NCBI RefSeq assembly: GCF_000378765.1
Contig: NZ_KB905345.1
Location: forward strand, 1-64,000
Source: Psychroflexus tropicus DSM 15496
GTDB lineage: Bacteria; Bacteroidota; Bacteroidia; Flavobacteriales; Flavobacteriaceae
Length of the DNA: 64,000 nt
Direction of reading: 5' to 3'
Part shown: positions 34,797 to 45,175 of the stretch, piece by piece
Position numbering within the stretch: the stretch's first letter is position 1
How the letters are laid out: each line of letters begins with the position of its first letter
Notes under the pieces: model-generated
What the model saw: only the letters and a program-made list of their open reading frames with translations
What the model was told of the DNA's origin: nothing
The model's database searches: none
Program-made: the position numbers and the translations under genes

Positions 34797-37700
34797 AAAT
34801 AGAACGTCTACATTTTAAAAATATCAACTCCCTAAAGGGTGAGCATGAGGTCAATTTTGAAGAATCCCCAATCAATTCTGGTGGATTGTTTGCCATTATT
34901 GGCCCAACTGGTAGTGGAAAAAGCACGCTTTTGGACGCCATTTGCTTGGCCTTATATGCTAGAACTCCACGAATCTCGAGCGTTACTAAAAGTAAAATTG
35001 AACAGGACGGTAGCATCTTGACTAAGTATCAGAAAGAAGCTTACGCCAAAGTTCAGTTTTCCTGTAAGGGAGGACAGTTTGTCTCTACATGGTCTATTTC
35101 TACCAACAGGAACGATAACTTGAGGGAATACGAGATGGACCTCTGGAATCTAGAGACTGAAGAGTCTTTTAGCGAAAAGAAGACAGAAGTTTTGTCTGAA
35201 ATTCAGCGCCTTATCAGCTTATCTTATGATCAATTTGTTAAGTCTGTATTACTTTCTCAAGGAGAGTTTGCAACCTTATTAAAGTCCAATGAAAAAGAGC
35301 GAAGTGAGCTTTTAGAGAAAATCACCAATACGAGCATTTACAGACAGATAGGACGTAAAGTCTACGAAAAATATAATGCACTCAAGTCTAAAATCTCCAG
35401 TCAAAAAACATTGATGGACGATCTAAGGCTTAAGCTGTTAAGTGAGGATGATCTGAGCACAAAGCAGGATAAAAAAAATCAACTAGAAAAACTTGTGAAA
35501 GATCAAGAGTTGAAAAAGTCTAGCTATGAAAAGGATCTTAATCAACTCCAAACTAAAGAAAAGCGAGATCAAGAATTTAAGATTGAGTCTAAAAAGCTTG
35601 AGCAATACCAGGACAAATTAGAAACTTTTCAGGCTGAAAACGCTGAAAGATTAAGCAAACACTCTAAAACCCTAGCCTTTGAGGAGGAATTGCTGGACTA
35701 TAATATCCTGGCAGAAAAAAACCAAAATCTGGTAGAAAAAATTAAAGGCTTAGATTATGAGCGAACTCAGCTTCAAAATCATATTTCTGAGCTAAAAACT
35801 GAGGCTCAGGAACTTCTTAAGACTGAAGTAGAGACCTCTGAACTAGACCATAAGCTTGATGTTCTGCTTGAAGCCTATCAAAAGCTTGAAAATAGAAGAC
35901 AAATAAAGCTCAACGATTATAAATCTAAAGTTGAACTTCTGAATAAAGCATTGGAAGGTTTAAATCTGAAATTTAAAAATCAGCCCATATCAGATTTCAA
36001 AAATGAGTTACAGGAAAGACTAAGGAAGTCCAAGCAGAAAATTAAAGGCTTGGCTATTCAACTTGAAAGCGATTCCTCTTTAGGTGAAACCATAAAGGCC
36101 AAATATCAATTACTAAATCAAATTAAGGAAGCAAAACACGAGGAAAATTCTTTAAACGAATTAGATGAGCAATTGGTAAAGCTAAGCCAACAAATCAAGT
36201 CGAGTAAAGAAGAACTCTCCAGGTTTCCTCGTTTGATTTCAGAAAAAGAAAAAGCAGAAAAAAGTCTTGAAAAAGAGGCTATCTACCTGGAGACCGAAAA
36301 AGAAAACCAAAACCTAAAGTTAGAAGTCAAAGATCTTAGAAGGAAGCTACAGGAACATGAGCCTTGCCCGGTTTGTGGCTCCAAAAATCATCCCTACTCA
36401 GCACATGAACCCGCCCTGGATTCTGAATTGGACAAAAAGCTAAAAACTAAGAAAGATGAGCTACAGATCGTATCTAAAGCGATTGAAGCCTTAAAAGCTC
36501 AACAAAAGTCTAAAGCAGAACGAGTTAAAGAACAAGACACAGATCTTGAATCCTTGAAGCAAAAGTTTAACCAAAAGAAGGCTGCTTTCGCTCAAACCTA
36601 TGAGCAGATACTTTTAGAGCTCAAAGAAAAAAGCCTTTTAGATTTGGAACGTTCTACAGCACAGGAGATTGAAAACCTCGAAACCACACAACAGCTTCAG
36701 GATGAAATACAAGCTTTGGAAAATGCTATGGATGTTTTAGATGAGCTTGATCAAATCAAAATACAAGGAAGTCGATTAAAAACTGAAATGCAAGCCTTGT
36801 ACACTGGAGAAGATTTGAATGCTTTAATTTCTAGATTGAAGAAAAACTGGATTGCTTTACACTCCAACTTATCCTCTACTGAGAAAGCTTTAGGCAGTGA
36901 AAAAGAGCAATTGAAAAGTATAAATTTAAGGCTAGAATCACTTCAGGCGAACTTAGAACCGAAAATAAAAGCCAGTGCATTTTCAAGCATTTCTGAAGCC
37001 AATTCATCCCGCATGAAAGCGGCAGACTTCCAGGTATTAAGCCAACAGCTCAATGAATTAAGAGAACGGATTCAAATTCAGAAGGAAAAAGTGAAAGGCA
37101 TTCAATTGCAAATTGAAGAGTTGAACTATAAATTTTTCTCTAACATTCACGAGGCAGAGCTGGCTATCAGGGAACTGTCTGAAAGCTTAGAAAACAAAAA
37201 ACTTGAGCTGGAAGAAGTCAATAGGCAGTTGAAAAACAACAAGGATTTAATCCTTGAACTCCAAAAGATCGGAGAAAGTATAGCTGAAGAACAAAAAGCG
37301 AACCGGAAGTGGGAAATCTTGAATAAGCTTATTGGTGATGCTACAGGAACTGAGTTTAACAAATTTGCGCAAGATTTGAGTTTACAACGCCTCATCTTTC
37401 TGGGAAACAAGCGCTTAAAACATTTAAATGAACGTTATGAGCTGGACAGGTATTTACCAAACGAGGACAAAGACCAACTCTATGTCATAGATCACCATAT
37501 GGGGGGCATGCGTCGATCTGTAAAGACTTTATCGGGTGGGGAAACTTTCTTAATGAGTCTTGCTTTAGCCTTAGGTCTATCAGATTTAGCCTCTAAAAAC
37601 GTTGAGATTAATAGTCTGTTTATTGACGAGGGTTTTGGAACGCTAGATCCGGAAACCCTGGATTTAACTTTAGATACACTCGAGCGTTTGCAGGCAGAGA

Positions 37701-37816
37701 GCAACAAAACCATTGGGATCATAAGCCACGTTGGAGCTCTCAAGGAACGAATTTCTACTCAAATCGTTTTGGATAGAAATGCCCAGGGCTACAGCAGCTT
37801 GCAAGTTGTTGGCTAA
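34793..37816 (+). CDS. sbcC: exonuclease subunit SbcC (Rad50-like ATPase)
   Basis: This 1007-aa SMC-like ATPase is the partner of SbcD. The N-terminal head has Walker A GPTGSGKSTLLDAI (about residue 39). Two long coiled-coil arms flank a zinc hook CPVCGSKNHPYS (about 524). The C-terminal head has the signature motif TLSGGETFLMSLALALG and Walker B FIDEGFGTLDPETL. Length is typical. A gene-free stretch of about 200 bp follows. Confidence 0.95.
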   Translation: MKIERLHFKNINSLKGEHEVNFEESPINSGGLFAIIGPTGSGKSTLLDAICLALYARTPRISSVTKSKIEQDGSILTKYQKEAYAKVQFSCKGGQFVSTWSISTNRNDNLREYEMDLWNLETEESFSEKKTEVLSEIQRLISLSYDQFVKSVLLSQGEFATLLKSNEKERSELLEKITNTSIYRQIGRKVYEKYNALKSKISSQKTLMDDLRLKLLSEDDLSTKQDKKNQLEKLVKDQELKKSSYEKDLNQLQTKEKRDQEFKIESKKLEQYQDKLETFQAENAERLSKHSKTLAFEEELLDYNILAEKNQNLVEKIKGLDYERTQLQNHISELKTEAQELLKTEVETSELDHKLDVLLEAYQKLENRRQIKLNDYKSKVELLNKALEGLNLKFKNQPISDFKNELQERLRKSKQKIKGLAIQLESDSSLGETIKAKYQLLNQIKEAKHEENSLNELDEQLVKLSQQIKSSKEELSRFPRLISEKEKAEKSLEKEAIYLETEKENQNLKLEVKDLRRKLQEHEPCPVCGSKNHPYSAHEPALDSELDKKLKTKKDELQIVSKAIEALKAQQKSKAERVKEQDTDLESLKQKFNQKKAAFAQTYEQILLELKEKSLLDLERSTAQEIENLETTQQLQDEIQALENAMDVLDELDQIKIQGSRLKTEMQALYTGEDLNALISRLKKNWIALHSNLSSTEKALGSEKEQLKSINLRLESLQANLEPKIKASAFSSISEANSSRMKAADFQVLSQQLNELRERIQIQKEKVKGIQLQIEELNYKFFSNIHEAELAIRELSESLENKKLELEEVNRQLKNNKDLILELQKIGESIAEEQKANRKWEILNKLIGDATGTEFNKFAQDLSLQRLIFLGNKRLKHLNERYELDRYLPNEDKDQLYVIDHHMGGMRRSVKTLSGGETFLMSLALALGLSDLASKNVEINSLFIDEGFGTLDPETLDLTLDTLERLQAESNKTIGIISHVGALKERISTQIVLDRNAQGYSSLQVVG

Positions 37817-38025
37817 AATTTAACGCTATACGTTAGCTAAGATATATAGGCATCAACTACAGAAATGCTAAAGAATATGCAGCATAAAACCGATGACATT
37901 ATTAAATTCTCAATTTTTTGACTAAATATTGATTTTTATTGATAAAAGTTCAATTCATATCGCATCATCAAGAGAAAAAACTCGATGAAATTTAGTATAT
38001 TCGCGAGAGTCTAAAAATTGAGAAA

Positions 38026-40437
38026 ATGCAAGATAACGTTCAAAAAAAAGAAGATCTTTCTTTTGATGAGTTCAAAACACAAGTAATAGAAGATTACAAG
38101 ATAGCCGTTACCAGTAGAGAATGTAGCTTGTTGGGCAGACGTGAGGTATTAACAGGAAAAGCAAAGTTTGGCATCTTTGGAGATGGTAAAGAAGTTCCTC
38201 AACTGGCCTGGGCCAAGTCATTTAAGAATGGTGATTTTCGTTCAGGTTACTACAGAGATCAAACCTTTATGATGGCTATTGGAGAACTCAGTATTGAACA
38301 ATTTTTTGCTGGACTTTATGCCAACACCAATCTAGATGATGAACCTATGTCTGGTGGACGCCAAATGGGAGGCCACTTTATGACTCATAGTTTGAATGAA
38401 GATGGAAGCTGGAAAAATTTAACTGAGCAGAAAAATTCAAGTGCTGACATCTCTCCTACTGCTGGACAAATGCCGAGATTGCTTGGTCTTGCACAGGCTT
38501 CTAAGATCTATAGAAATGTCGAAGGGATTGATGCTACTAATTTTTCTAAAAATGGAAATGAAATTGCCTGGGGTACTATTGGTAATGCTAGTACTAGTGA
38601 AGGTCATTTCTGGGAGACTTTTAATGCTGCTGGTGTGATGCAAGTTCCTATGGTCATCAACGTGTGGGATGATGACTACGGCATTTCTGTGCACGCAAGA
38701 CACCAAACAACAAAAGAAAATATTTCTGAAATTTTAAAAGGGTTTCAAAAAGAGAATGATACCAACGGTTACGAAATTATAGTGGTAAAAGCTTGGGATT
38801 ATCCTGCACTAATCGAGGCATACGAAAAGGCCGAGAAAATTGCTAGGGAACAGCATATTCCTGTTTTAATTCACGTTGTAGAAGTAACTCAACCACAAGG
38901 CCACTCAACATCTGGCTCTCATGAGCGCTACAAAAGTGAAGATAGGTTGCAATGGGAAAAAGAGCATGATTGCAATGCTAAGATGCGAGAGTGGATGATT
39001 TCTAATGGATTTTCTACTGACGAAGAATTAAGCGAACTTGAAAAGTCGATCAAAAAACAAGTTCGTGATGGTAAGAAAGCAGCCTGGACTGCTTTTGGAA
39101 AAACTGCCAAAAACGAAAATAAAGTTGTCATTAAGTTGCTGACAGAATTAGCCAATTCATCTGAAAACAAAAACTTTATCAACAACTTAGTCAACGAACT
39201 GAAAGAAAATGATGAACCTTTAAAGTCGGTGATATTAGCTACTGCAAGAAAAGCCATGCGTTATGTAAGAGGTGAGCAGTCTGAGGCTAAAGCAAACTTG
39301 TTGCAATGGATTAAAGACTTTAGCGCCAGAACACAGCCAGACTACAGCAGTCATTTATGGAGCGAATACGAAGGTAAGGCTAGCAATATTTCTCCTGTTG
39401 AACCCACTTATGATAATGAAGCCGAAGAAGTCGATGCCAGAATTATCTTAAGAGATAACTTCGATAAGATTTTTGAAACGCATCCTGAGACTTTAATTTT
39501 TGGTGAAGATGCTGGTGAAATTGGTGACGTTAACCAAGGACTCGAAGGACTTCAAGAAAAATATGGCAAACTAAGAGTCGCTGATACAGGAATTAGAGAG
39601 GCTACCATATTAGGACAAGGTATAGGTATGTCATTGAGAGGACTAAGACCTATAGCTGAGATACAATATCTAGATTATGTGCTTTATGCCTTACAAATTA
39701 TGAGTGATGATTTAGCTACAACAGCATACAGAACTAAAGGCAAACAGAAATCACCATTAATCGTTAGAACGCGAGGCCATCGATTGGAAGGTATTTGGCA
39801 TTCGGGGTCACCTATGGGTGGGATATTAAATCTCATACGTGGCGTTAATGTTCTAGTTCCACGAAATATGACAAAAGCCGCAGGATTTTATAATACGATG
39901 CTTGAAAGTGACGAGCCAGCTTTAATCGTAGAATGTCTTAATGGATACCGATTAAAAGAAAAGAAACCTAGTAATCTTGGAGAGTTTAAAACTCCCGTAG
40001 GTCAAGTTGAGACCATTAGAGAAGGGTCTGATCTTACCATTGTGTCCTATGGCTCTACCTTAAGAATTATTGAAAAAGCAGCCCAAGAGCTTTTAGAGGT
40101 AGGTATTGATGTAGAAATAATAGATTGTCAATCTCTATTGCCATTTGATTTAGATCATGATATCGTTAAAAGTCTAGAAAAAACGAATCGATTGCTTATA
40201 GTCGATGAGGATGTACCAGGAGGTGCTTCTGCATTTATTTTACAACAAATTTTAGATGTTCAGGATGGATACAGGTATTTAGATAGTAAACCCCAAACGC
40301 TTACCGCTAAAGCGCACAGACCAGCTTATGGTACTGATGGTGATTATTTTTCTAAACCTTCATCTGAGGATGTGTTCGAAAAAGTATATTCTATTCTACA
40401 CGAGTTTAAACCGGAAGCGTATCCAAAATTGATGTAA
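38026..40437 (+). CDS. branched-chain 2-oxoacid dehydrogenase E1, alpha and beta subunits fused
   Basis: This 803-aa protein combines the two E1 subunits in one chain, as often seen in Bacteroidota. The N-terminal alpha part (about 1-350) has the ThDP-binding block GNASTSEGHFWETFNAAGVMQ with GTIGN before it. The beta part (about 450-803) begins ILRDNFDKIFETHPETLIFGEDAG and ends with transketolase-like C-terminal motifs (LLPFDLDHDIVKSLEKTNRLLIVDED). It decarboxylates branched-chain 2-oxoacids from valine, leucine and isoleucine. The E2 and E3 subunits are not here. A terminator follows at 40461. Confidence 0.92.
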   Translation: MQDNVQKKEDLSFDEFKTQVIEDYKIAVTSRECSLLGRREVLTGKAKFGIFGDGKEVPQLAWAKSFKNGDFRSGYYRDQTFMMAIGELSIEQFFAGLYANTNLDDEPMSGGRQMGGHFMTHSLNEDGSWKNLTEQKNSSADISPTAGQMPRLLGLAQASKIYRNVEGIDATNFSKNGNEIAWGTIGNASTSEGHFWETFNAAGVMQVPMVINVWDDDYGISVHARHQTTKENISEILKGFQKENDTNGYEIIVVKAWDYPALIEAYEKAEKIAREQHIPVLIHVVEVTQPQGHSTSGSHERYKSEDRLQWEKEHDCNAKMREWMISNGFSTDEELSELEKSIKKQVRDGKKAAWTAFGKTAKNENKVVIKLLTELANSSENKNFINNLVNELKENDEPLKSVILATARKAMRYVRGEQSEAKANLLQWIKDFSARTQPDYSSHLWSEYEGKASNISPVEPTYDNEAEEVDARIILRDNFDKIFETHPETLIFGEDAGEIGDVNQGLEGLQEKYGKLRVADTGIREATILGQGIGMSLRGLRPIAEIQYLDYVLYALQIMSDDLATTAYRTKGKQKSPLIVRTRGHRLEGIWHSGSPMGGILNLIRGVNVLVPRNMTKAAGFYNTMLESDEPALIVECLNGYRLKEKKPSNLGEFKTPVGQVETIREGSDLTIVSYGSTLRIIEKAAQELLEVGIDVEIIDCQSLLPFDLDHDIVKSLEKTNRLLIVDEDVPGGASAFILQQILDVQDGYRYLDSKPQTLTAKAHRPAYGTDGDYFSKPSSEDVFEKVYSILHEFKPEAYPKLM

Positions 40438-40460
40438 ATCAATTAAAATTTATTAGTATA

Positions 40461-40493
40461 AAAACCTTAATACAAAACGTATTAAGGTTTTTT
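40461..40493 (+). terminator. rho-independent terminator of the E1 gene
   Basis: A 13-bp perfect stem (AAAACCTTAATAC, GTATTAAGGTTTT) with a 5-nt loop and a T-run, starting 24 bp past the stop. Confidence 0.9.
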
Positions 40494-40543
40494 ATGTTTT
40501 AAATAACGATTATACAACACATTGAATAAATAAAAAACTTAAA

Positions 40544-40571
40544 TTTGGATTTTTATATTTACTTAATTTTG
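40544..40571 (+). promoter_or_regulatory. promoter of the PAS-domain gene
   Basis: TTTG at 40544-40547, a 16-bp spacer and TAATTTTG at 40564-40571 match the Bacteroidota promoter. The ATG at 40580 is only 9 bp downstream, so the mRNA would be nearly leaderless, or translation starts at the in-frame ATG at 40598. Confidence 0.55.
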
Positions 40572-40579
40572 AGATAGTT

Positions 40580-41056
40580 ATGAAAAGAGGACCTTTAATG
40601 TCGTGGGATGTTTATTCTGAATATATATTTAATTTCTTAAAATCTTTGAAAAAGAAGAAAGAGGCTGAACGTTTAAATAAATTTCAGCATAAGTTCAATT
40701 GGGATTTTCAAATAGAAGAAACACTATTCAAAAATGAATATAAAGCCATTGTTGTAACTGATAAAAATCAAAATATAATTTGGGTTAATGATGGTTTTAA
40801 AGACATGACTGGTTATAGTTTATCTTACGTTAAAAACAAGAATCCAAAAATATTGCAGGGGGAAAAAACTTCTAAGGAAGCTTTAAAAAAATTGAAAGAA
40901 GAGTTATCTAAAGAATCCATCTGTGAAACTTCAATGGTCAACTACAGAAAGGATGGAAGTGAATACATGTGCGACATTAAAATCTACCCGATTCATAACA
41001 AAAATAAGAAAGTAGAACATTACCTGGCTTTAGAAAATGAGTCTCAACTGAATTAA
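40580..41056 (+). CDS. single PAS-domain protein, LOV-like but lacking the photoactive cysteine
   Basis: This 158-aa protein consists of a short N-terminal helix region (about 1-50) and one PAS domain (about 52-155). It closely follows the LOV pattern (VVTDKNQNIIWVNDGFKDMTGY, then LQGEKTS, then NYRKDGSEY). In the flavin-binding helix, LOV receptors have GRNCRFLQG, but here the stretch reads NKNPKILQG, with proline in place of the cysteine that bonds flavin. It has no output domain, so it probably acts through a partner. The start may be 40580 or 40598. Confidence 0.82.
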   Translation: MKRGPLMSWDVYSEYIFNFLKSLKKKKEAERLNKFQHKFNWDFQIEETLFKNEYKAIVVTDKNQNIIWVNDGFKDMTGYSLSYVKNKNPKILQGEKTSKEALKKLKEELSKESICETSMVNYRKDGSEYMCDIKIYPIHNKNKKVEHYLALENESQLN

Positions 41057-41057
41057 A

Positions 41058-42590
41058 TTAAATCCAGTCTTTATCTACAGATTCTATTTTATAGATTAAA
41101 TAATTCAACAAATCTCGAGCTTCATTTAGCTTGAGGTATTCTACAGTAACACTTCCGGATGCAGTTTCTAAGACAACATCGGCATGGTCGTTAAATTGTT
41201 GAAAAATATTCCTACTTAATCTTACCGATTGGAGTTTGTAGATTTCTATCATCTTAAATTTTGTATCGATAGACCCCTTTCTGATAGAAACCAGATCATC
41301 ATTAAATCCAATATTACTTTTCCTAACTTTTAAAACTGAAACGTAGATCAGTAATAAGAAAATTAAGATTAAAACACTTATGCTAATCCAATTGAAAAAA
41401 AGAAAATAGGCCGCTACAAAAAGTCCAAGCATCAAAAACAAACTGCGATAAAAGTATCTGAAGAAAAGACGGTTCTGAGATTTAAAATAATCGTATTTCA
41501 AATCTTCAAAGTCGATTTGGAATAAAGAACTAAAAAGGAGGTTTACATTTTTTAAAGACAAACCTACCAATCCGATTTTTTGTTTTTCAGTGAGTTGATG
41601 AGATGACGCCTGACTCACATATACACTTCTAATTTTGAATACGTTTTTTACGGGGTTAGTACGAATTTCGAAGATTTGTGTTTTTGTCTTTTTGATCACT
41701 TTATTCACTCGCTTAAACAAGCCATACTCTACTTCATAGTTTTGCTGATTTTTAAGTATTCTAAGATCAAAATACTTTAAAACTGTAGTCATGATGGTGA
41801 TTAAAAACCCAATCACTAAAACGCCAAGAATTAAAAAACTTATAAATGTTATGGTCTCAGGAATACGATCTTTTACATCTTCCTCAAGATTAAAATCATA
41901 AAATTGCGTCACAAAGTCTCTCAAAAAATTATAGAGATAAGCGAAAAAAGCCATAAGCAAACCTACCCCTCTAAACAAATTAGAACTTATTCCAACCTTG
42001 ATCAATGTCTTGAAGTCCAACTTAAATAAAAGTGATTCTTCTTCAGCAGGGGTCCCTACTTCATTTTTGGCTTCATCTAATTCGTGTGTTTTTGTTTGTG
42101 AATCTTCACTTACCTCAAGTTTTTTCTTTTCCTCTATTAATTTGCTTTTAAGGGCAGTAGCAAACTCTTTATCTAAAGCTTTTATTTTTATTTCAGCTGT
42201 TCCTTCCCCAGCAGTTTCAATTTCAAAACCTACCACATTCAAAACTTGCTGTAAAATATTTTGTTGTAGATTAATATTTTGAATTCTTTCGAAAGGGATT
42301 TCAACATGACTGAGTTTGATTACGCCATGATCTAGATGAAAAGCATCTTCCTGAATAGAAAACTTAAATTTCTTGTAGGATAAATAAGAAAAAACAAATT
42401 GAAGAATAACAAGTAAGCCTAGTCCTATATAAATATAAGTTCCATAATCCCTGAACACATTATTTTTAAAAAATGGAACGGCTAGAATATATATATTTTG
42501 ACGTATTCGCTTGGCTAGATCGGTGAAGAAAATTAAAAAGATACCGTTAAAGGACTGAAGCCTTGGTACTGAAAAATCAATCTGTGACAT
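41058..42590 (-). CDS. bacterial PH-domain membrane protein (YdbT-like)
   Basis: This 510-aa inner-membrane protein contains bacterial PH (bPH2/DUF304) domains separated by paired TM segments, as in YdbT. A first PH-like strand block is around HLDHGVIKLSHVEIPFERIQNI (about 84-105), a second near YEVEYGLFKRVNKVIKKTKTQI (about 285-306), a third near VSIRKGSIDTKFKMIEIYKLQ (about 440-460). TM pairs are at about 47-68, 207-228, 248-275 and 378-415. The YdbS/YdbT pair is widespread, function unknown. It overlaps the partner gene by 14 bp. Confidence 0.82.
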   Translation of the reverse strand: MSQIDFSVPRLQSFNGIFLIFFTDLAKRIRQNIYILAVPFFKNNVFRDYGTYIYIGLGLLVILQFVFSYLSYKKFKFSIQEDAFHLDHGVIKLSHVEIPFERIQNINLQQNILQQVLNVVGFEIETAGEGTAEIKIKALDKEFATALKSKLIEEKKKLEVSEDSQTKTHELDEAKNEVGTPAEEESLLFKLDFKTLIKVGISSNLFRGVGLLMAFFAYLYNFLRDFVTQFYDFNLEEDVKDRIPETITFISFLILGVLVIGFLITIMTTVLKYFDLRILKNQQNYEVEYGLFKRVNKVIKKTKTQIFEIRTNPVKNVFKIRSVYVSQASSHQLTEKQKIGLVGLSLKNVNLLFSSLFQIDFEDLKYDYFKSQNRLFFRYFYRSLFLMLGLFVAAYFLFFNWISISVLILIFLLLIYVSVLKVRKSNIGFNDDLVSIRKGSIDTKFKMIEIYKLQSVRLSRNIFQQFNDHADVVLETASGSVTVEYLKLNEARDLLNYLIYKIESVDKDWI

Positions 42591-43098
42591 TTACCTCTGT
42601 GGTTTTGTCAAGCACTTTGGCCTTCAATTTTTGAGCAGTGGACTTATCGAGCCCATCTATGATTAAATCTCCTGAGGAAGCTCCTGCAGTATATAGTCGT
42701 AATGAGTATAAAGTAAATAATCTCGAAAGTGGTCCTTGTTTGATTTCTACATGCTGAATACGATTATAGGGAACCACAGTTTCAGTATAATGAAAAAAAC
42801 CAGATTGATAAATCATATCGTACTGACGAATTCCGAATTTACGAATAGGAAATCCTTTTTCGACCTCTATTACTCTAAGTATAAATATTACGCTCAGTAA
42901 ACACAGAAATAATACTGAAATCCAAGAAGGAATCTCATCGAAAAGAAAACCAAAAATGGGTAAAGTAAATAAAGGTACAAATAAGGCAATGACATTAAGC
43001 CAAAGCAATTTTTTGTACCGCTTTTGAACTGCTTCTAACTTCACAGTCTTAAAATCTGGTAAATCTTTAAGATCTAAAGCTAGATTCTGAAAACTCAT
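42577..43098 (-). CDS. bacterial PH-domain protein (YdbS-like)
   Basis: This 173-aa protein has two TM segments (about 30-52 and 57-75) and one bacterial PH domain (about 85-165) with the block YTETVVPYNRIQHVEIKQGP, the YdbS hallmark. It is the upstream, coupled partner of the larger YdbT-like gene; their 14-bp overlap supports a shared complex at the inner membrane. Confidence 0.85.
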   Translation of the reverse strand: MSFQNLALDLKDLPDFKTVKLEAVQKRYKKLLWLNVIALFVPLFTLPIFGFLFDEIPSWISVLFLCLLSVIFILRVIEVEKGFPIRKFGIRQYDMIYQSGFFHYTETVVPYNRIQHVEIKQGPLSRLFTLYSLRLYTAGASSGDLIIDGLDKSTAQKLKAKVLDKTTEVNVTD

Positions 43099-43103
43099 AA
43101 CTA

Positions 43104-43685
43104 TTAATAATTTGATTTTACGCGTTCACCGTCCTTATAAAACCCTACAAAAGCATCACGGAAATTTAGTTGTCTTATTACCTTTCTCAATTTTTCTGCT
43201 TCTTCTTCAGTTTCAAAAACACCTAGAGTAAATAAATTAAAATCTTTATAACTCGCATTATGGACTACACTATAGCTATCTGAAGATAACTTAGTGTTGA
43301 ATTTTTTAAATGCCCCTAGTTGAACCGCATAAAATTCATTTAACTCCAGAGGATTGGTATAGGGAGAAGTTTGATTTTCTAATTCCATAACTCGCTTTTG
43401 ATAATTCTCTAATCTGGATTTTTTTACAACTTCTTCATCTTCTGCAATTTGAACGCCCTTGTTCAACTCAAGTAAATTAGGCTGAAATAAAACAGTAAAT
43501 AACAGAGCTAAAAATAAAATTGCCAATATCACAGTGGAGGTTAAAAAGCCTCTTCGCTGATTTCGAATAGCTTTTTTTTCTTCGTATAATTCATCGATTT
43601 GCTGGTTCTTTTCTTCGATTTTGGCTTTAGCTTCTGTCTCTTTATTGACAATGTCTTGAAGTTCTTGTTCAGTTAGGATTGGCAT
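43104..43685 (-). CDS. single-pass membrane protein with SPOR-like C-terminal domain
   Basis: This 193-aa protein has a basic cytosolic N-terminus with a coiled coil (about 5-45), one TM segment (about 47-67), and a periplasmic region ending in a SPOR-like repeat (about 117-188). The last part, FYAVQLGAFKKF and FTLGVFETEEEAEKLRKVIRQLNFRDAFVGFYKDG, matches the SPOR pattern of peptidoglycan-binding division proteins. It is 5 bp upstream of the PH-domain pair. A role at the cell wall is inferred from the domain only. Confidence 0.78.
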   Translation of the reverse strand: MPILTEQELQDIVNKETEAKAKIEEKNQQIDELYEEKKAIRNQRRGFLTSTVILAILFLALLFTVLFQPNLLELNKGVQIAEDEEVVKKSRLENYQKRVMELENQTSPYTNPLELNEFYAVQLGAFKKFNTKLSSDSYSVVHNASYKDFNLFTLGVFETEEEAEKLRKVIRQLNFRDAFVGFYKDGERVKSNY

Positions 43686-43724
43686 AGCTTATGAGTTATT
43701 GATTTTCAGTTATTAACAACTAAT

Positions 43725-44558
43725 TTAGGAAATCCATTTGATATTTTTAAAGTTTGGTTTTCTTTTTTCCAAAAAGGCGTTTCTTCCTTCCTTAGCCTCT
43801 TCTGTCATGTACGCCAAACGTGTTGCTTCACCTGCAAATACCTGCTGTCCTACCATTCCATCATCGGTAGCATTAAAAGCAAATTTCAACATTTTGATAG
43901 AAGTTGGTGATTTTTCTAAGATTTCCTGAGCCCATTCATAAGCTGTGGCTTCGAGTTCATCATGAGGAATAACAGCATTAACCATTCCCATTTCAAAAGC
44001 CTCTTGTGCAGAGTAATTTCTGCCTAAGAAGAAAATTTCTCTCGCCTTTTTTTGACCGACCATTTTAGCCAAATAGGCAGAACCATAACCTCCGTCAAAG
44101 CTGGTAACATCAGCATCGGTTTGTTTAAAAATAGCATGTTCTTTACTGGCTAGGGTAAGGTCGCAAACCACATGCAGAGAATGACCGCCACCAACAGCCC
44201 AACCAGGAACTACAGCGATGACTACCTTAGGCATAAAACGAATTAAACGTTGAACTTCCAAAATATTTAGTCTTGGAGTACCATCATCATCTACATAACC
44301 CTGATGCCCTCTGGCGTTCTGGTCTCCTCCACTACAAAAGGCATATTTACCATCCTTTGGTGATGGGCCTTCTCCAGAGAAAAGAACGACCCCAATTTTG
44401 GGGTCTTCTCTAGCATCTAGAAACGCCTCAAAAAGTTCACTAACAGTTTTTGGACGAAAAGCATTTCTCACTTCTGGCCTGTTGAAAGCTATTCTGGCGA
44501 CGCCATCACATTTTTTATAGGTAATATCGGTGTATTCTTTAACTGTTTTCCAGTTCAT
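43725..44558 (-). CDS. menB: 1,4-dihydroxy-2-naphthoyl-CoA synthase
   Basis: This 277-aa crotonase-fold enzyme closes the naphthoquinone ring in menaquinone biosynthesis. MenB hallmarks are [29 protein letters not shown] and the catalytic aspartate in [16 protein letters not shown]. Length is normal. It is 11 bp downstream of the cysteine dioxygenase gene; the two reactions are unrelated as far as I can tell. Other men genes are outside this window. Confidence 0.95.
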   Translation of the reverse strand: MNWKTVKEYTDITYKKCDGVARIAFNRPEVRNAFRPKTVSELFEAFLDAREDPKIGVVLFSGEGPSPKDGKYAFCSGGDQNARGHQGYVDDDGTPRLNILEVQRLIRFMPKVVIAVVPGWAVGGGHSLHVVCDLTLASKEHAIFKQTDADVTSFDGGYGSAYLAKMVGQKKAREIFFLGRNYSAQEAFEMGMVNAVIPHDELEATAYEWAQEILEKSPTSIKMLKFAFNATDDGMVGQQVFAGEATRLAYMTEEAKEGRNAFLEKRKPNFKNIKWIS

Positions 44559-44569
44559 GGTTTTTAAAT

Positions 44570-45106
44570 TTAATTGGATACTATTTTTTTATTTTTTGAG
44601 TAGTAGTCTAAATCCTTAAATACAAATTTGTCTTTTTCCTCTTTGTAAACAGAACACTCATCAATTGGTCCCACATAAAGATGCAGGCTTAATGAGGTGC
44701 CTTTGTTTAGATTATGTAAAGAATGGTAACCTAACTCATCGTTCATATAAGATAATCGATCTTGGGTCATTTTCACATCAGCAGTTAATTTTAAATCTCC
44801 TTGCTTCTCAACATATCGTTTTTCGCGAAGTTGACCTTTTGCTAAATACACCCAACATTCTTCACCATTATGACAATGGATTGGAGTCTCCTGCCCTTCT
44901 TGCCAACATAGAAGCAAAAGCTCATATTTATCTGTTCGTACAACACAGTTTCGGGTATAAGTTTCATCAGACCAGAACGCATAAGGTTTTAAGTCTTCGA
45001 CAGGGATAGAAAGATGCTTTGCCAATTTATAGTAGTCCTCTCCCTCACATTGAGGTAAAACTTCTAAAAGTTTGTTTAAAGATTCGATGTTTTCTCCTGA
45101 GTACAT
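44570..45106 (-). CDS. cysteine dioxygenase, type I
   Basis: This 178-aa cupin oxidises L-cysteine to cysteine sulfinic acid with O2 at a three-histidine iron site. The first two ligands are in [12 protein letters not shown] and the third in [11 protein letters not shown] cysteine lies in the HCH motif and a substrate-binding arginine in the [15 protein letters not shown] block. The product is the substrate of the divergent decarboxylase next door, pointing to hypotaurine/taurine synthesis. Confidence 0.92.
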   Translation of the reverse strand: MYSGENIESLNKLLEVLPQCEGEDYYKLAKHLSIPVEDLKPYAFWSDETYTRNCVVRTDKYELLLLCWQEGQETPIHCHNGEECWVYLAKGQLREKRYVEKQGDLKLTADVKMTQDRLSYMNDELGYHSLHNLNKGTSLSLHLYVGPIDECSVYKEEKDKFVFKDLDYYSKNKKIVSN

Positions 45107-45175
45107 GCTTTTTAATTATTTTTATGAAATTCGAGTAAATCGATATGGAGTAAATATAAATTTCAATTCAGGCTT

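Noticed and set aside
37817-38025. Possible small RNA or hairpin (TAACG/CGTTA) after sbcC.
   Set aside because: A 5-bp stem without a T-run; only an AT-rich spacer with a loose -7-like TATATTCG at 37996.
43725-45106. A functional link between cysteine dioxygenase and menB because they are 11 bp apart.
   Set aside because: The reactions belong to unrelated pathways; cotranscription alone does not support a shared role.
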